47,879 bases of DNA from Myxococcales bacterium. Lineage in GTDB: Bacteria; Myxococcota_A; Polyangia; Polyangiales; Polyangiaceae. Where the stretch lies: positions 1 through 47,879 of the forward strand of contig SXNL01000333.1 of NCBI GenBank assembly GCA_005777185.1. Direction: 5' to 3'. Numbering within the stretch: position 1 is the stretch's first letter; each line of letters begins with the position of its first letter. Shown here piece by piece: positions 38,546 through 47,850 of the stretch. A program made the position numbers and the translations under genes. Below the pieces are notes generated by a model. It made no database searches, was not told the DNA's origin, and saw only the letters and a list, made by a program, of their open reading frames with translations.

Positions 38546-40678
38546 CTAACCCGTCTTCCAGAACGCGAGGCGGCGGAGGAAGGCCCAGAAGCCACCGCCG
38601 GCCGCCTCGCCGCTGCCACCTTTGGGGTCGCCGCCGAGAGCCTTGTTGGTCTTGCCGTCGCCCGGCCTCGGCGCGCCGGCGGCCTTGGGTGGCACCGAGG
38701 CGCGCGCCCCCTTTTCCGCGACCGGGAGCTTCGCGATCGAGCTCTTGCCCTCCGCCTTGAGCTTCCCCAGGCTGGTGAGCACGCGGTCCTTGCCGATCCG
38801 CTCGAGGATCTGGTCAGGCGTCTGCTTCGTCGTCAGGATCTGCAGCCTCTCCTCGCCGGTGGAGAGGAGCTTCGTCTGGATCGTGAGCACGCAGTCGGCC
38901 GACAGCTCGAACGAGACGACCACCTGTTCCGGCTCGCTCCCGATCGGGGCGGGGTAGACGAACGCGCCGAGGAACTCGTTGTCGCCGGCGCGTAGTGCGT
39001 CGCCCTGGAAGACCGCCACCTCGAGCGGTGCGCCGGGCTCCACCTCGAGCGTCAGCGTCGCCTTGGCGGGGAGGGGGACGTTGCGCTGGAGCACCACCTT
39101 CATCAGCCCCTCTGGCGGCTCGGCGACGCCGATGGGGAGCGGCAGCACGTCCGTCAGGACCGGGGCGTCGGGCTGCTCGTAGGCGGTCGCGAGGATGGAG
39201 GCGCCGAGGGCGACCACCTCGTCCGGGTGGACGCGCTTGGAGGGCTTGCGCTTGAAGACGGCCTGCACGCGCTCGGTGACGAGCGGCATCCGCGTCTGCC
39301 CGCCGACGAGGAGCACGTCCTGGATCGCGCTGGGCTCGACGTCGGCGATACGCAGGGCCTCCTCGCAGATCGCGATCGTGCGGTCCACGAGGCGGCCTGC
39401 CTTGGCCTCGAACTCCTCGCGCGTGACCGTCATGTGGAAATCGATCGTGGGCGTGGCGGTCCCATCGACGCGGAAGTTCGGGAGAGTGACGGCGTGCCGG
39501 TGGAGCTCCGAGAGGGCGTGCTTGGCCTCGCGCGCCGCGGACGCGACGCGCTCCTCGGCCCGTCGATCCAGCTTGATCTTGCTGCCGAACTGCTCCGCGA
39601 GCTGCGCGTGGATCATGTTCGCGAGGATCTGATCGAAGTCGACGCCGCCGAGGAACATGTCGCCCGCCGTCGCGAGCACCGTGTACACCGAGCCCTTCAT
39701 CGACAGGATCGACACGTCGAACGTGCCGCCCCCGAGGTCGTAGACGATGACGGTCTTCTGCTCTTCCGCCCCGTAGCCGAACGCGAGCGCGGCCGCCGTC
39801 GGCTCGTTCACCAGCCGGAGGAGATCGAAGCCGGCGCGCTGGGCGGCGGTGCGCACGGCCGCCCGCTGGTTCTCCGTGAAGGCGGCCGGGACCGTGATGA
39901 CCGCGCGCCGGATCGTGTGCTCGATCTCCTGCTCGGCGACCTTCTTGATCTCCGCGAGGATGCAGGCGGCGACCTCGGTCGGGGACACGATGCGCTTGTC
40001 CAGCTTGATGACGACCATGCCGTCGTCGTCGGGCGCCACGCCGTAGCGCATGTGCTCGCCGAGCTGGGACACGAGGCCCTTCGAGTACGTCCGCCCGATG
40101 AGGCGCTTCGAGCCGTAGATGACGTGGTCGGGGTCGAGGATGAGGCGTCGCTCCGCCACCTGACCTGCGATGGGGATCCCCTCCGGGTCGAACGTGAGCA
40201 TCGACGGGATCGTGTTGTACCCGAGCCGCGAGCGGATGACCTTTGGCTCGCCGTTGTCCACGATGGCGGCGCACGTGTAGGTCGTGCCGAGGTCGATGCC
40301 GATCACGGGCGTGGGCTTCGTGAGGTCCTCCGGCGGGCGCCGTACTTGCGAGCACGCGAGCTCGCGGCGCACGTCCTCGCCGCAGCCGGGCTCGATGTGC
40401 ACGACCCCGAGCATCATGCCGGTCGGCTGCTCGCGCACCGACTTCACCACGACCTCGACGGCGCAGATGCGCTCGCGGCTCTCGCGCGCGACGACCTCGA
40501 GGAGCAGGTGCGTCCCCTCGGGGGGGGCCTTCGGGTGCGGCATGAAGAAACGGTCCCCCTCCGTGTTCCGGGCGACCATGCGCGCGAAGTCCGCGTCGTC
40601 GGTGGCGACGGCCTTGAAGATGCCCGCGACGTGGGCGCGCACGGAGCGTCTGGAAGGAGGGGGATCCGCCCGGGCCAT
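38546..40678 (-). CDS. PilZ-like domain fused to an Hsp70-family ATPase
   Basis: This 710-residue protein has an N-terminal PilZ-like domain (about 10-105: RRSVRAHVAGIFKAVATDD, NTEGDRFFMPHPK, ICAVEVVVKSVREQPTGMML), then an Hsp70 nucleotide-binding domain starting at about 124. Its ATPase signature blocks are IGIDLGTTYTCAAIVDNGE, VIVYDLGGGTFDVSIL and the adenosine motif VLLVGGQTRMP. The substrate-binding beta-sandwich follows (PLPIGVAEPPEGLMKVVL, with lower similarity), and the end is Gly/Lys-rich with a hydrophobic tip (GGGFWAFLRRLAFWKTG). The helical lid of DnaK is missing. PilZ domains may bind cyclic-di-GMP, but the RxxxR and NxSxxG residues are degenerate here. It diverges from the PBP gene. 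Confidence 0.9.
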   Translation of the reverse strand: MARADPPPSRRSVRAHVAGIFKAVATDDADFARMVARNTEGDRFFMPHPKAPPEGTHLLLEVVARESRERICAVEVVVKSVREQPTGMMLGVVHIEPGCGEDVRRELACSQVRRPPEDLTKPTPVIGIDLGTTYTCAAIVDNGEPKVIRSRLGYNTIPSMLTFDPEGIPIAGQVAERRLILDPDHVIYGSKRLIGRTYSKGLVSQLGEHMRYGVAPDDDGMVVIKLDKRIVSPTEVAACILAEIKKVAEQEIEHTIRRAVITVPAAFTENQRAAVRTAAQRAGFDLLRLVNEPTAAALAFGYGAEEQKTVIVYDLGGGTFDVSILSMKGSVYTVLATAGDMFLGGVDFDQILANMIHAQLAEQFGSKIKLDRRAEERVASAAREAKHALSELHRHAVTLPNFRVDGTATPTIDFHMTVTREEFEAKAGRLVDRTIAICEEALRIADVEPSAIQDVLLVGGQTRMPLVTERVQAVFKRKPSKRVHPDEVVALGASILATAYEQPDAPVLTDVLPLPIGVAEPPEGLMKVVLQRNVPLPAKATLTLEVEPGAPLEVAVFQGDALRAGDNEFLGAFVYPAPIGSEPEQVVVSFELSADCVLTIQTKLLSTGEERLQILTTKQTPDQILERIGKDRVLTSLGKLKAEGKSSIAKLPVAEKGARASVPPKAAGAPRPGDGKTNKALGGDPKGGSGEAAGGGFWAFLRRLAFWKTG

Positions 40679-40814
40679 GGCGGGAGTCTACACCGCGCGG
40701 CCCCCACGTTTCGACCCCCCTGGATTGTTCAATCTTTTGCTATGGTTGCGCGCAGTGGTAGCCGGGCGAGACAGCGGCGGGACGACGGGAGGCGACGAGA
40801 GCGTTCCCCGTGAC

Positions 40815-43286
40815 GTGAGCGAGCCAGAGAAGGCGAGGACGGCGCGGAGGCCCGGGGAGCCGCTCTCGAGGCGGCTCCTCGTGTGGTTCATGAGGATGGT
40901 CGTGGCGGGCCTCGCGCTCGCGCTCGCGGGGCTCGTCGCGATCGTGATCGTGGTGCGCCACTACGAGGCGGACCTCCCGGGCGTCACCGAGCTGAAGACC
41001 TACAAGCCGTCGCAGGTGACGCGCGTGCTCGCGCGCGACGGGACGCTCCTCGCGGAGATCTTCGTCGAGCGTCGGACCGTCGTGCCCCTCCGCGAGCTGC
41101 CCGCGCACGTGAAGCTCGCGATCCTCGCCGCGGAGGACGCGGCGTTCTACGAGCACGAGGGCCTGAACTACCTCGGCATCGCGCGCGCGATGGTCGTCAA
41201 CCTGAAGAGCGGCCGCACGCGGCAAGGCGGGTCGACCATCACCCAGCAGGTCGTGAAGAACCTCCTGCTCGACTCCGAGCGCACGTACCGGCGCAAGATC
41301 CGTGAGGCGCTCCTCGCGCGTCGCCTCGAGCAGGAGCTGACGAAGGACGAGATCCTCGAGCTGTACCTCAACCACATCTACTTCGGGCACGGGCGCTACG
41401 GCGTCGAGGAGGCGGCGCGCGACAGCTTCGGCAAGTCGGCGAAGGAGCTCACGATCGCAGAGGCGGCGCTTCTGGCGGCTCTGCCGGCGGGTCCCGAGCT
41501 CTACTCGCCGCGCCGCGACCTAAGGCGGTGCCTCGCTCGTCGCGCGTTCGTGCTCGAGCAGATGCGGGCGAAGGGCTTCCTCAACGCCGCGCAGTACGAG
41601 GCCGCGAAGGACGAGCCGGTGCGCCTCGCCGCGAACATCGAGGCGAACACCGAGCTCGCCCCGGAGGCGGTCCAGATCGCACGCAAGATCCTGCACGAGG
41701 TCGCCCCCGAGCGCTCCGCGCGAGGAGGCTTCACGATCACGACGACGATCGATCCGCGCCTGCAGGCCGCGGCGCGCAAGGCCGTCCGGGACGCGATCGA
41801 CGCCTACGACAAGCGCCACGGGAACGACGCGCCCCTGCGCGGGGCCGCCGCTATCGCCGCGCGCGGCAAGAACGCGAAGCCGCCTCGCGAGAACCCGAGG
41901 GACGCGGCGTTCGAGGGGACGCCCGCGTTCGAGTCGCACCGCGTCCTCACGGGCGTCGTGGTCGCCGCCGACGACATCGCGCAGACGATCGACGTCCGCG
42001 TGGGCACCGCGCTCGGCGTCGTGAGGCTCGCCGACCACGAGCGGTACAACCCGAAGCACGTCGCGGCGAGCGCCTACGCCCCCATCGGCGCGAAGGTGAA
42101 GGTGAGCCTCCTCGCGCCGGTGCCGAACACGGGGAGTCCCTACACCCCGGCCGACGGCGGCGCGCCCGCGCCCGTGGCGAAGGTCCCGCTCCGCCTCGAG
42201 CGGGGGCCGGAGGGTGCGCTCGTGGCGCTGGACGTGCGCACGCGCCACGTGCTCGCGCTGGTCGGAAACTACGAGGCGCTGTCGGGCGGCCTCGACCGGG
42301 CGACGCAGTCGCGGCGGCAGCCTGGCTCCACGTTCAAGCCGGTGGTGTACTCGTACGCACTGCACGTGCGCAAGGTGACGCCCGCGACGCTCATCGACGT
42401 GAACCCCACGGTGTTCGCGGGCGGGTACAGGCCGTCGAACTTCGAGGGGTGGGCGGAGAAGGAGCCCCTCCGGCTGCGCGAGGCGCTTGCGGCGTCGGTG
42501 AACGTCGCGGCGGTGCGCGTGCTCGAGGACGTGGGGCCCGCGGGCGTCGTCGAGTGGGGCAAGTCGCTCGGCATCGCTTCGCCCCTCAAGCCCGACCTGT
42601 CCCTGGCGCTCGGGAGCTACGAGGTCGAGCCCGTCGAGCTGGCCGGCGCGTACGCGACGTTCGCCGCGGGTGGAGTGTGGGAGCCGTGGCGGGTCGTGAC
42701 GCGCATCGTCGGCCCGGACGGCAAGGACGTGGATCTGCCGCGTCTTCCCGACGGGCATGCGGTGATGGACGAGTCCGAGGCGTACATGATCACGAGCCTC
42801 CTCGCGAGCGTGATCGATCACGGGACCGGGGCGCGCGCGAAGGATCTACGGAGGCCGGTCGCGGGGAAGACCGGGACGAGCAACGAGGCGAAGGACGCGT
42901 GGTTCGCCGGCTACTCCCCGGACATCGCTGCCGTCACGTGGATCGGGTACGACGACAACCGATCGCTCGGGCCCGGGGAGACGGGCGGCCTCGTGGCGCT
43001 GCCGGCGTGGATCTCGTTCATGAAGGCGGCGCACGAGTCGCGGCCGAAGGCGGACTTCCCGCGACCCGCCGGGATCGTCAGCGTGGTGATCGACAAGAAG
43101 ACGGGGAAGCTCCCGTACACGGACGATCCCGCGACCATGGAGGAGGTGTTCCTGCCGGGGACGGAGCCGACCGAGACGGCGGAGGTCGTGGCGGACGGGG
43201 GGGGGGCGCCGGAGGGGGGAGGAGGGATGGGCGCAGGCGCGGGCACGGGCACGGGTGCAGACGCGGGTGGTACGGTGACGGAGTGA
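40815..43286 (+). CDS. class A penicillin-binding protein (PBP1A type)
   Basis: From GTG 40815 the product has 823 residues (GTG 40755 is an alternative start). It has a basic N-terminus, one membrane helix (MVVAGLALALAGLVAIVIVV), a glycosyltransferase domain (catalytic Glu in LAAEDAAFYEHEGLN, RQGGSTITQQVVKN, REALLARRLEQELTKDEI) and a transpeptidase domain with Ser in GSTFKPVVYS, the SxN motif in AASVNVAA and KTG in RPVAGKTGTSN. An OB-like insert lies between them. It polymerises and crosslinks peptidoglycan. A Gly/Ala-rich tail ends the protein. The next gene starts inside its stop codon (GTGA). Confidence 0.95.
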   Translation: MSEPEKARTARRPGEPLSRRLLVWFMRMVVAGLALALAGLVAIVIVVRHYEADLPGVTELKTYKPSQVTRVLARDGTLLAEIFVERRTVVPLRELPAHVKLAILAAEDAAFYEHEGLNYLGIARAMVVNLKSGRTRQGGSTITQQVVKNLLLDSERTYRRKIREALLARRLEQELTKDEILELYLNHIYFGHGRYGVEEAARDSFGKSAKELTIAEAALLAALPAGPELYSPRRDLRRCLARRAFVLEQMRAKGFLNAAQYEAAKDEPVRLAANIEANTELAPEAVQIARKILHEVAPERSARGGFTITTTIDPRLQAAARKAVRDAIDAYDKRHGNDAPLRGAAAIAARGKNAKPPRENPRDAAFEGTPAFESHRVLTGVVVAADDIAQTIDVRVGTALGVVRLADHERYNPKHVAASAYAPIGAKVKVSLLAPVPNTGSPYTPADGGAPAPVAKVPLRLERGPEGALVALDVRTRHVLALVGNYEALSGGLDRATQSRRQPGSTFKPVVYSYALHVRKVTPATLIDVNPTVFAGGYRPSNFEGWAEKEPLRLREALAASVNVAAVRVLEDVGPAGVVEWGKSLGIASPLKPDLSLALGSYEVEPVELAGAYATFAAGGVWEPWRVVTRIVGPDGKDVDLPRLPDGHAVMDESEAYMITSLLASVIDHGTGARAKDLRRPVAGKTGTSNEAKDAWFAGYSPDIAAVTWIGYDDNRSLGPGETGGLVALPAWISFMKAAHESRPKADFPRPAGIVSVVIDKKTGKLPYTDDPATMEEVFLPGTEPTETAEVVADGGGAPEGGGGMGAGAGTGTGADAGGTVTE

Positions 43287-44701
43287 GGAAGGCCGCGCGA
43301 GCGATCTCCGTCGTGGTGGCGTTGGTCCTCGGGAGCGGCCTCGTCCTCGCCCAGTCGACGAAGGGCGACCCCAGGCCGAAGGCCGCCGCGTCGGCGTCGG
43401 CGTCGGCCTCGCCCTCTGCGCCGGCGCCGCCATCGTCGTCGAACGCGATCTCGCTCGTCGCCGCCGAGGTCGTGAAGGGCCTCGGCGCCGTGCCCGCGGG
43501 CGCGATCGTGGTGGCGGCGCCGGTGGTGAGCGACATGGAGCTCACGAAGGGGGACGAGCTCGCGGTGCGCATCGCGACGCAGGTGGCGGGGAGGCTCACG
43601 GCGGCGAAGGCCCACGCGCAGCCGCTCGCGCTCGCCGGCGCGCGCGTCGTGGCGGGGAAGGGGCCCTGGAAGGGCCGGGACCCGCAGGGCACCGCGCTCG
43701 TGCACCTCGTCCCCGAGATCGTGAAGGGAAGCATGCGCGTGACCGCCGACACCTACCCCGTGCTCGCGAACGGGTGGGAGCGCATCCGCAACCCGCTCCC
43801 CGCCCCGACCGCGCACGCGTTCGCGACCGCGGCGGTCGATCCCGAGATCCGCGCGTTCATGGCGCCGATCCTCCTCGAGAAGATCAGCCTCCACAAGGCG
43901 AAGCACGAGGAGGGCGACCTCCTCGCGGTCGGCTGCGGCGATGTCGACGGTGACGGGGGCATGGAGCTCGTGTTCGTCTCGCGAGCGAGGATCTCCGTCG
44001 GGCGCCTCCGGGCGGGCAAGGTGGCGATCGATCGCTCGGCGAGCTGGCACACGCTCGCGCCGCGCGTGGCCACGCCCGTGCGGGAGCCGCTCGCGGGTGT
44101 GGTCGTGGCACCGCTCGGACACCGCCGTTCGGTGTTCGTCGGTACGACCGACCGCGGCGGCGTCGAGCTCGACGCGGGGCTCGCGGTGCTGTCGCGCTTC
44201 GCCGGGATCCCCCTCGCCTTCGGGCGCAGGGTGGCGTGCGCGCGGCCGAACCCGGAGGCGGGGGCGTTCGAGGGCGCCGTGTTCGCGTGCGACGCCGAGG
44301 CGGATCAGTTGTATGATACACGCTCTGCACGCTGGGACGCCGCGTCCTTCGCCGACGCGTGGGACCGGGCCGGGAGGTCTCACCCTCCGCTGGCGCTCCT
44401 CCGCGAACCGACCGGCAAGCTCCACATGCGGCGCGGCGCCGAGCGGCAGGCGATCGAAGGCGTGGGCGCGCAGGTCCTCGCGGCGGATCTCGACCTCGAC
44501 GGCGCGCCGGAGATGGTGACGACGAGCGACGCCGCGGAGGATGTCGTCTCGGTGCAGAGCTGGGACGGCGGTGCGCCACGCGTCCGCGCGAGGTGGCCCG
44601 CGCCGCAGGGCGTTCAGGCGCTCGCGGCGTGCCCCCCCGAGGAGAACGCCGCGCCCGGGCTCGTCGTCGCCACGGCGACGGAGGTGTGGCTTGCGCGCTG
44701 A
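43283..44701 (+). CDS. secreted protein with FG-GAP/VCBS-like repeats
   Basis: This 472-residue protein begins with a signal peptide (AARAISVVVALVLGSGLVLA, cleaved after LAQ) and an Ala/Ser/Pro spacer. The N-terminal half contains VGCGDVDGDGGMELVFVSR, and the C-terminal half AADLDLDGAPEMVTTSDAAE: two FG-GAP/VCBS-type calcium-binding repeats of the form DxDxDGxxE, typical of beta-propeller blades. It is probably an extracytoplasmic propeller. It overlaps the PBP gene by four bases and the next gene by 11, so it belongs to the same transcript. Whether it acts on peptidoglycan is unknown. Confidence 0.78.
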   Translation: MRKAARAISVVVALVLGSGLVLAQSTKGDPRPKAAASASASASPSAPAPPSSSNAISLVAAEVVKGLGAVPAGAIVVAAPVVSDMELTKGDELAVRIATQVAGRLTAAKAHAQPLALAGARVVAGKGPWKGRDPQGTALVHLVPEIVKGSMRVTADTYPVLANGWERIRNPLPAPTAHAFATAAVDPEIRAFMAPILLEKISLHKAKHEEGDLLAVGCGDVDGDGGMELVFVSRARISVGRLRAGKVAIDRSASWHTLAPRVATPVREPLAGVVVAPLGHRRSVFVGTTDRGGVELDAGLAVLSRFAGIPLAFGRRVACARPNPEAGAFEGAVFACDAEADQLYDTRSARWDAASFADAWDRAGRSHPPLALLREPTGKLHMRRGAERQAIEGVGAQVLAADLDLDGAPEMVTTSDAAEDVVSVQSWDGGAPRVRARWPAPQGVQALAACPPEENAAPGLVVATATEVWLAR

Positions 44702-46025
44702 TCTGTCGCGGCGCGCGTTCGGGGCGCTCGTGACGGCTGCGGGCGTCGCGTACGCGCGGGCGTCGGCCGGGCGCGCGCGGACGCTCCCCGGCGGGAAGAT
44801 CTCGCTGCGCGTGCCCTGGCCGACCTCGGCCCTCGATCCGCACCGGCTCGACGACGGCCTCGCGGCCATCTTCGGCGACGCGCTGTTCGACACCCTCTAC
44901 GCGCACGACGGCGCCGGGGGCTTCGTGCCGTCGCTCGCGGAGGCCGAGCCGGAGATCGAGGGCACGACGTTGCGCGTGGCGCTGCGCGCCGGCCTCAGGA
45001 CCGGGCGCGGTCGCCCTCTCGACGCGAGAGCGGCGGCCGCGTCGATCGCGCGCGCTCGCGGAGCCGGCGCCCGCGCGTGGCTCGCCGACGTGCCGGCGCC
45101 CCGGATCGAAGGGCGCTGGCTGATCTTTGCGATGAAGGACGCCGGTCGCCTGATGCGTGCGCTCGCGTCGCCGCTGGTCGCGATCGTGCGCGCCGACTTT
45201 TCCCCCGAGTCCCCCGACGGCACCGGTCCGTTCCGCCTCGGCTCGCGAGGAGGTTCGCTCGTCCTTGCGCGGAACCCGTTCGCCGCGCGCGGGCCCGCGT
45301 TCCTGGAGGAGATCACGCTCGGCAGCGCCAGGAACCTGGACGCCTCGCTCGTCGCGTTCGAGCGCGCGCAGGACGACATCGGTTGGCTGGGAAGCGGCCT
45401 CTACTCCACGCGCCCCGGTTCGCGGGCGTTCGACGTCGGGCCCGTCGCTCATGCCGTCCTCGCGACCGGGCAGGACGTGACGCCCTGGAACGCGCCCGGC
45501 GCGGCCCAGGCGGCGTGCGACAGCGTGCCCACACAGAAGCTCTCGTCCCTGGCGGTCGGTCCGGCCTGGCGATCGACGGCCGATGACGGCTGGGGTGGCC
45601 CGCCGGCGACCCTGCTCGTGCGCGACGACTCTCCATGGCTCATGGAGCTCGCGCGGACCCTCGCGGCGGTGCTCTCCCGTCCCGCTCACGAGATCGTCGC
45701 CAAGCCCGTCGGCCCAGCCGAGATCGCGCAGCGGCGCGCGTCCCGATCGTACCCGCTCCTCCTCGACGTGGTTCGACCGCTGCTCCACGGAGCCCTCGGC
45801 GCTGCCGTGGCCCTCGCGACGGCGGACGATCCCACACGGGCGGCCGACCTCGTGCGACATCCACCAAAGAACGACCTCTCTCCCCGCGCGGTGGCGCGAA
45901 GCCTCCGTCTCGGCATCGTCGGTGAGGTGCGCGTCCAGGGCGGCCAGATGCCCGACCTCACGCTCGTCCCCTCGACGTCCACCCACGGCGTCGACTGGGG
46001 CGCCTGCCACACGCGGTCCCGCTAG
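44691..46025 (+). CDS. extracellular solute-binding-like protein (SBP_bac_5 type), probable Tat or Sec export
   Basis: From TTG 44691 the product has 444 residues. Its leader LSRRAFGALVTAAGVAYARA carries a twin-arginine-like pattern. The body resembles peptide/nickel-binding proteins in ISLRVPWPTSALDPHRLDD, AIFGDALFDTLYAHDGAGGF, LAEAEPEIEGTTLRVALRAG, SPDGTGPFRLGSRGGSL and a late DVVRPLLHGAL. The ANKVDPAxT-type core is altered, and at 444 residues it is shorter than the usual 500 to 550. No permease genes are nearby, so it may be a sensor or a chaperone for peptides or muropeptides rather than part of an importer. It directly precedes the sensor kinase. Confidence 0.7.
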   Translation: MRADLSRRAFGALVTAAGVAYARASAGRARTLPGGKISLRVPWPTSALDPHRLDDGLAAIFGDALFDTLYAHDGAGGFVPSLAEAEPEIEGTTLRVALRAGLRTGRGRPLDARAAAASIARARGAGARAWLADVPAPRIEGRWLIFAMKDAGRLMRALASPLVAIVRADFSPESPDGTGPFRLGSRGGSLVLARNPFAARGPAFLEEITLGSARNLDASLVAFERAQDDIGWLGSGLYSTRPGSRAFDVGPVAHAVLATGQDVTPWNAPGAAQAACDSVPTQKLSSLAVGPAWRSTADDGWGGPPATLLVRDDSPWLMELARTLAAVLSRPAHEIVAKPVGPAEIAQRRASRSYPLLLDVVRPLLHGALGAAVALATADDPTRAADLVRHPPKNDLSPRAVARSLRLGIVGEVRVQGGQMPDLTLVPSTSTHGVDWGACHTRSR

Positions 46026-47735
46026 ATGCGGCTCGCGCCCCGCCTCACGCTCGCGTTCGCCTTCCTCGCGGGCCTCACGACCGCGAGCCTCGGCTACGTG
46101 CTCCGGCATGATCGCCACCAGGCGGAGGCCGAGCGCTTCGAGAAGGAGGTCCGTCGCGCGTGCGACAGCGTCTCCGAGGAGCTCGCCCGTCAGGCGGAGC
46201 GCGACGTGAAGCTCATCGGCGGTGCATGCCGGGAGGGCGTGCTCGTCAGCCAGGTGTCGTCCGCGATCGACCGCGGCGATCTGGGCAGCCTGCGCTTCGG
46301 CTTCTCGCAGATCGTGCCGCACGAGCGCGTCGCGTTCGACATGGACGAGCTCCTCCTGTCCGCCGACGGCGGGGACATCATCGGGGCCGACCCCAAGCCC
46401 CTCTACGGGATGCCTAGGAAGGAGGTCGACCTGCTCCTCTTCGCGGACGAGACGGGTTTCTCGCTGAGGACGCGCGAGCGCAAGGCCATCGTGTCTCGCT
46501 GCGTCGTCAGCGGGACGAGGAAGGTGGGCCTCGCTGGCGTTCGCCACGTGGATCCCATGCTCGCGCGGCTCGCCCGCACGCTCGACGTGCGCGTGAACCC
46601 GCCCGACGGGAGCGCGGCCCTGCCCCTCGCCTCCTCCAGGCGTCTCCTCTTCCCCAGCGGATCGTTCTCGCCCGAGCCGGCGCGGGCCGAGTGCTCCTTT
46701 CGCGATCCGAAGGGCGTGGTGCTCCCCATCGTGGTGACCAAGCCGAAGACCGAGCTCGTGGAGACGCTCCGCAAGGTGGACGAGTCGATCCTCGTCTGGG
46801 GCGCTGCGTCGCTCGGCGTGGCGTTCCTCTTCGGGATCGTGCTCGCCCGGAGCCTCGGGCGACCGCTCGCCATCCTCGCGGACGAGGCGGGGAAAGTCGC
46901 AGAGGGGCAGGCACGGCCCCTCACCGTCCGGGGGAGCCGCGAGATCAAGGACCTCGGGCTCGCCTTCAACCGCATGATCGAGGATCTCGCCGTCACGCGC
47001 CGCCGCCTCGCGGCGACCACACGCGTGGCCGCATGGCGAGAGGTCGCCCGCCGCGTGGCGCACGAGGTGAAGAACCCGCTCGCTCCCATCCGCGCCGCCG
47101 TGGAGACGTTGCGGCGCCTCCGCGCGCGAGACGATCCGGCGTTCGACGACTACTTCGACGAGGCGACACGCACCGTGCTCGACGAGGTGCACCGCATCGC
47201 CAACATCGTCACCGAGTTCACGCGGTTCGCGCGCCTGCCGTCTCCGCGGCCCGAGGAGGTCGACCTCGAGGAGATCGTGCGTCACGTGCTCGCCGTCCAC
47301 AAGGCCGCCGCTGGCACGGTGGCGCTCGATCACGCCGTGCGGAGCGCCCCACCGAAGATCCGCGCCGACCGTGATCAGATCGTCCAGATCTTGACCAACC
47401 TCGTGCAGAACGGCCTCGACGCGTGCAGGGACACGCCGGGCGCGCACGTGCGCGTCGTGCTCGACCACGACGGCCACGGGCGCGTCACCGCCCAGGTGAC
47501 GGACGACGGGCCCGGGATCTCGAAGGACATCGCGGCCCGCCTGTTCGAGCCCTACGCGACCACGAAGTCGAACGGCACGGGGCTCGGGCTCGCCATCGCG
47601 CAGCGGATCGCGATCGAGCACAACGGCGAGCTGTCGTACGTGGGCGCGAACGGGCCGCGCGGCGCCATCTTCCGCCTGGTGCTCCCCGTCGAGGGCCCCC
47701 CCCCCGCGAGCGAGGGCGCGCCCACGAGCGGTTAG
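46026..47735 (+). CDS. NtrY-like membrane sensor histidine kinase
   Basis: This 569-residue kinase has an N-terminal helix (LTLAFAFLAGLTTASLGYVL), a periplasmic sensing region of about 210 residues (EKEVRRACDSVSEELARQ onwards), and a second helix (GAASLGVAFLFGIVLARSL) followed by a HAMP domain (RPLAILADEAGKVAEGQ, LGLAFNRMIEDLA). The HisKA domain has VAHEVKNPLAPIRAAVETL, and the HATPase domain LTNLVQNGLDACRD (N), DDGPGISKD (G1) and TGLGLAIAQRIAIEHNGE (G2). No response regulator follows within the window. As the last gene of the PBP operon its start is right at the previous stop (TAG at 46023-46025, ATG at 46026), so it may sense the cell-wall-related ligand handled by the upstream genes. Confidence 0.9.
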   Translation: MRLAPRLTLAFAFLAGLTTASLGYVLRHDRHQAEAERFEKEVRRACDSVSEELARQAERDVKLIGGACREGVLVSQVSSAIDRGDLGSLRFGFSQIVPHERVAFDMDELLLSADGGDIIGADPKPLYGMPRKEVDLLLFADETGFSLRTRERKAIVSRCVVSGTRKVGLAGVRHVDPMLARLARTLDVRVNPPDGSAALPLASSRRLLFPSGSFSPEPARAECSFRDPKGVVLPIVVTKPKTELVETLRKVDESILVWGAASLGVAFLFGIVLARSLGRPLAILADEAGKVAEGQARPLTVRGSREIKDLGLAFNRMIEDLAVTRRRLAATTRVAAWREVARRVAHEVKNPLAPIRAAVETLRRLRARDDPAFDDYFDEATRTVLDEVHRIANIVTEFTRFARLPSPRPEEVDLEEIVRHVLAVHKAAAGTVALDHAVRSAPPKIRADRDQIVQILTNLVQNGLDACRDTPGAHVRVVLDHDGHGRVTAQVTDDGPGISKDIAARLFEPYATTKSNGTGLGLAIAQRIAIEHNGELSYVGANGPRGAIFRLVLPVEGPPPASEGAPTSG

Positions 47736-47809
47736 CCCCAATGCCGATCGGTTAGGCGCGATCCAGCGCAAGAGAAGGGGTGCCCCCACTCGCCGCGCTG
47801 CGCGCGTCG

Positions 47810-47850
47810 GTCTCCCCCAAATCGCGCGCTACGCGCGCTCAGGGGGAGAC
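47810..47850 (+). terminator. long hairpin near the window end
   Basis: GTCTCCCCC at 47810-47818 is perfectly complementary to GGGGGAGAC at 47842-47850, enclosing a GC-rich core that can itself pair (CGCGCGCTACGCGCG). It lies 75 bases after the stop of the sensor kinase. No T-tract follows, so it may be a Rho-independent-like terminator or a dispersed palindromic repeat. Before it, 47736-47809 holds no gene. Confidence 0.5.

Noticed and set aside
43884-47789. A 1301-codon minus-strand open frame
   Set aside because: It lies antisense to three well-supported genes and encodes an Arg/His/Gly-rich product without domains. Long antisense frames are expected in GC-rich DNA with strong third-position bias.
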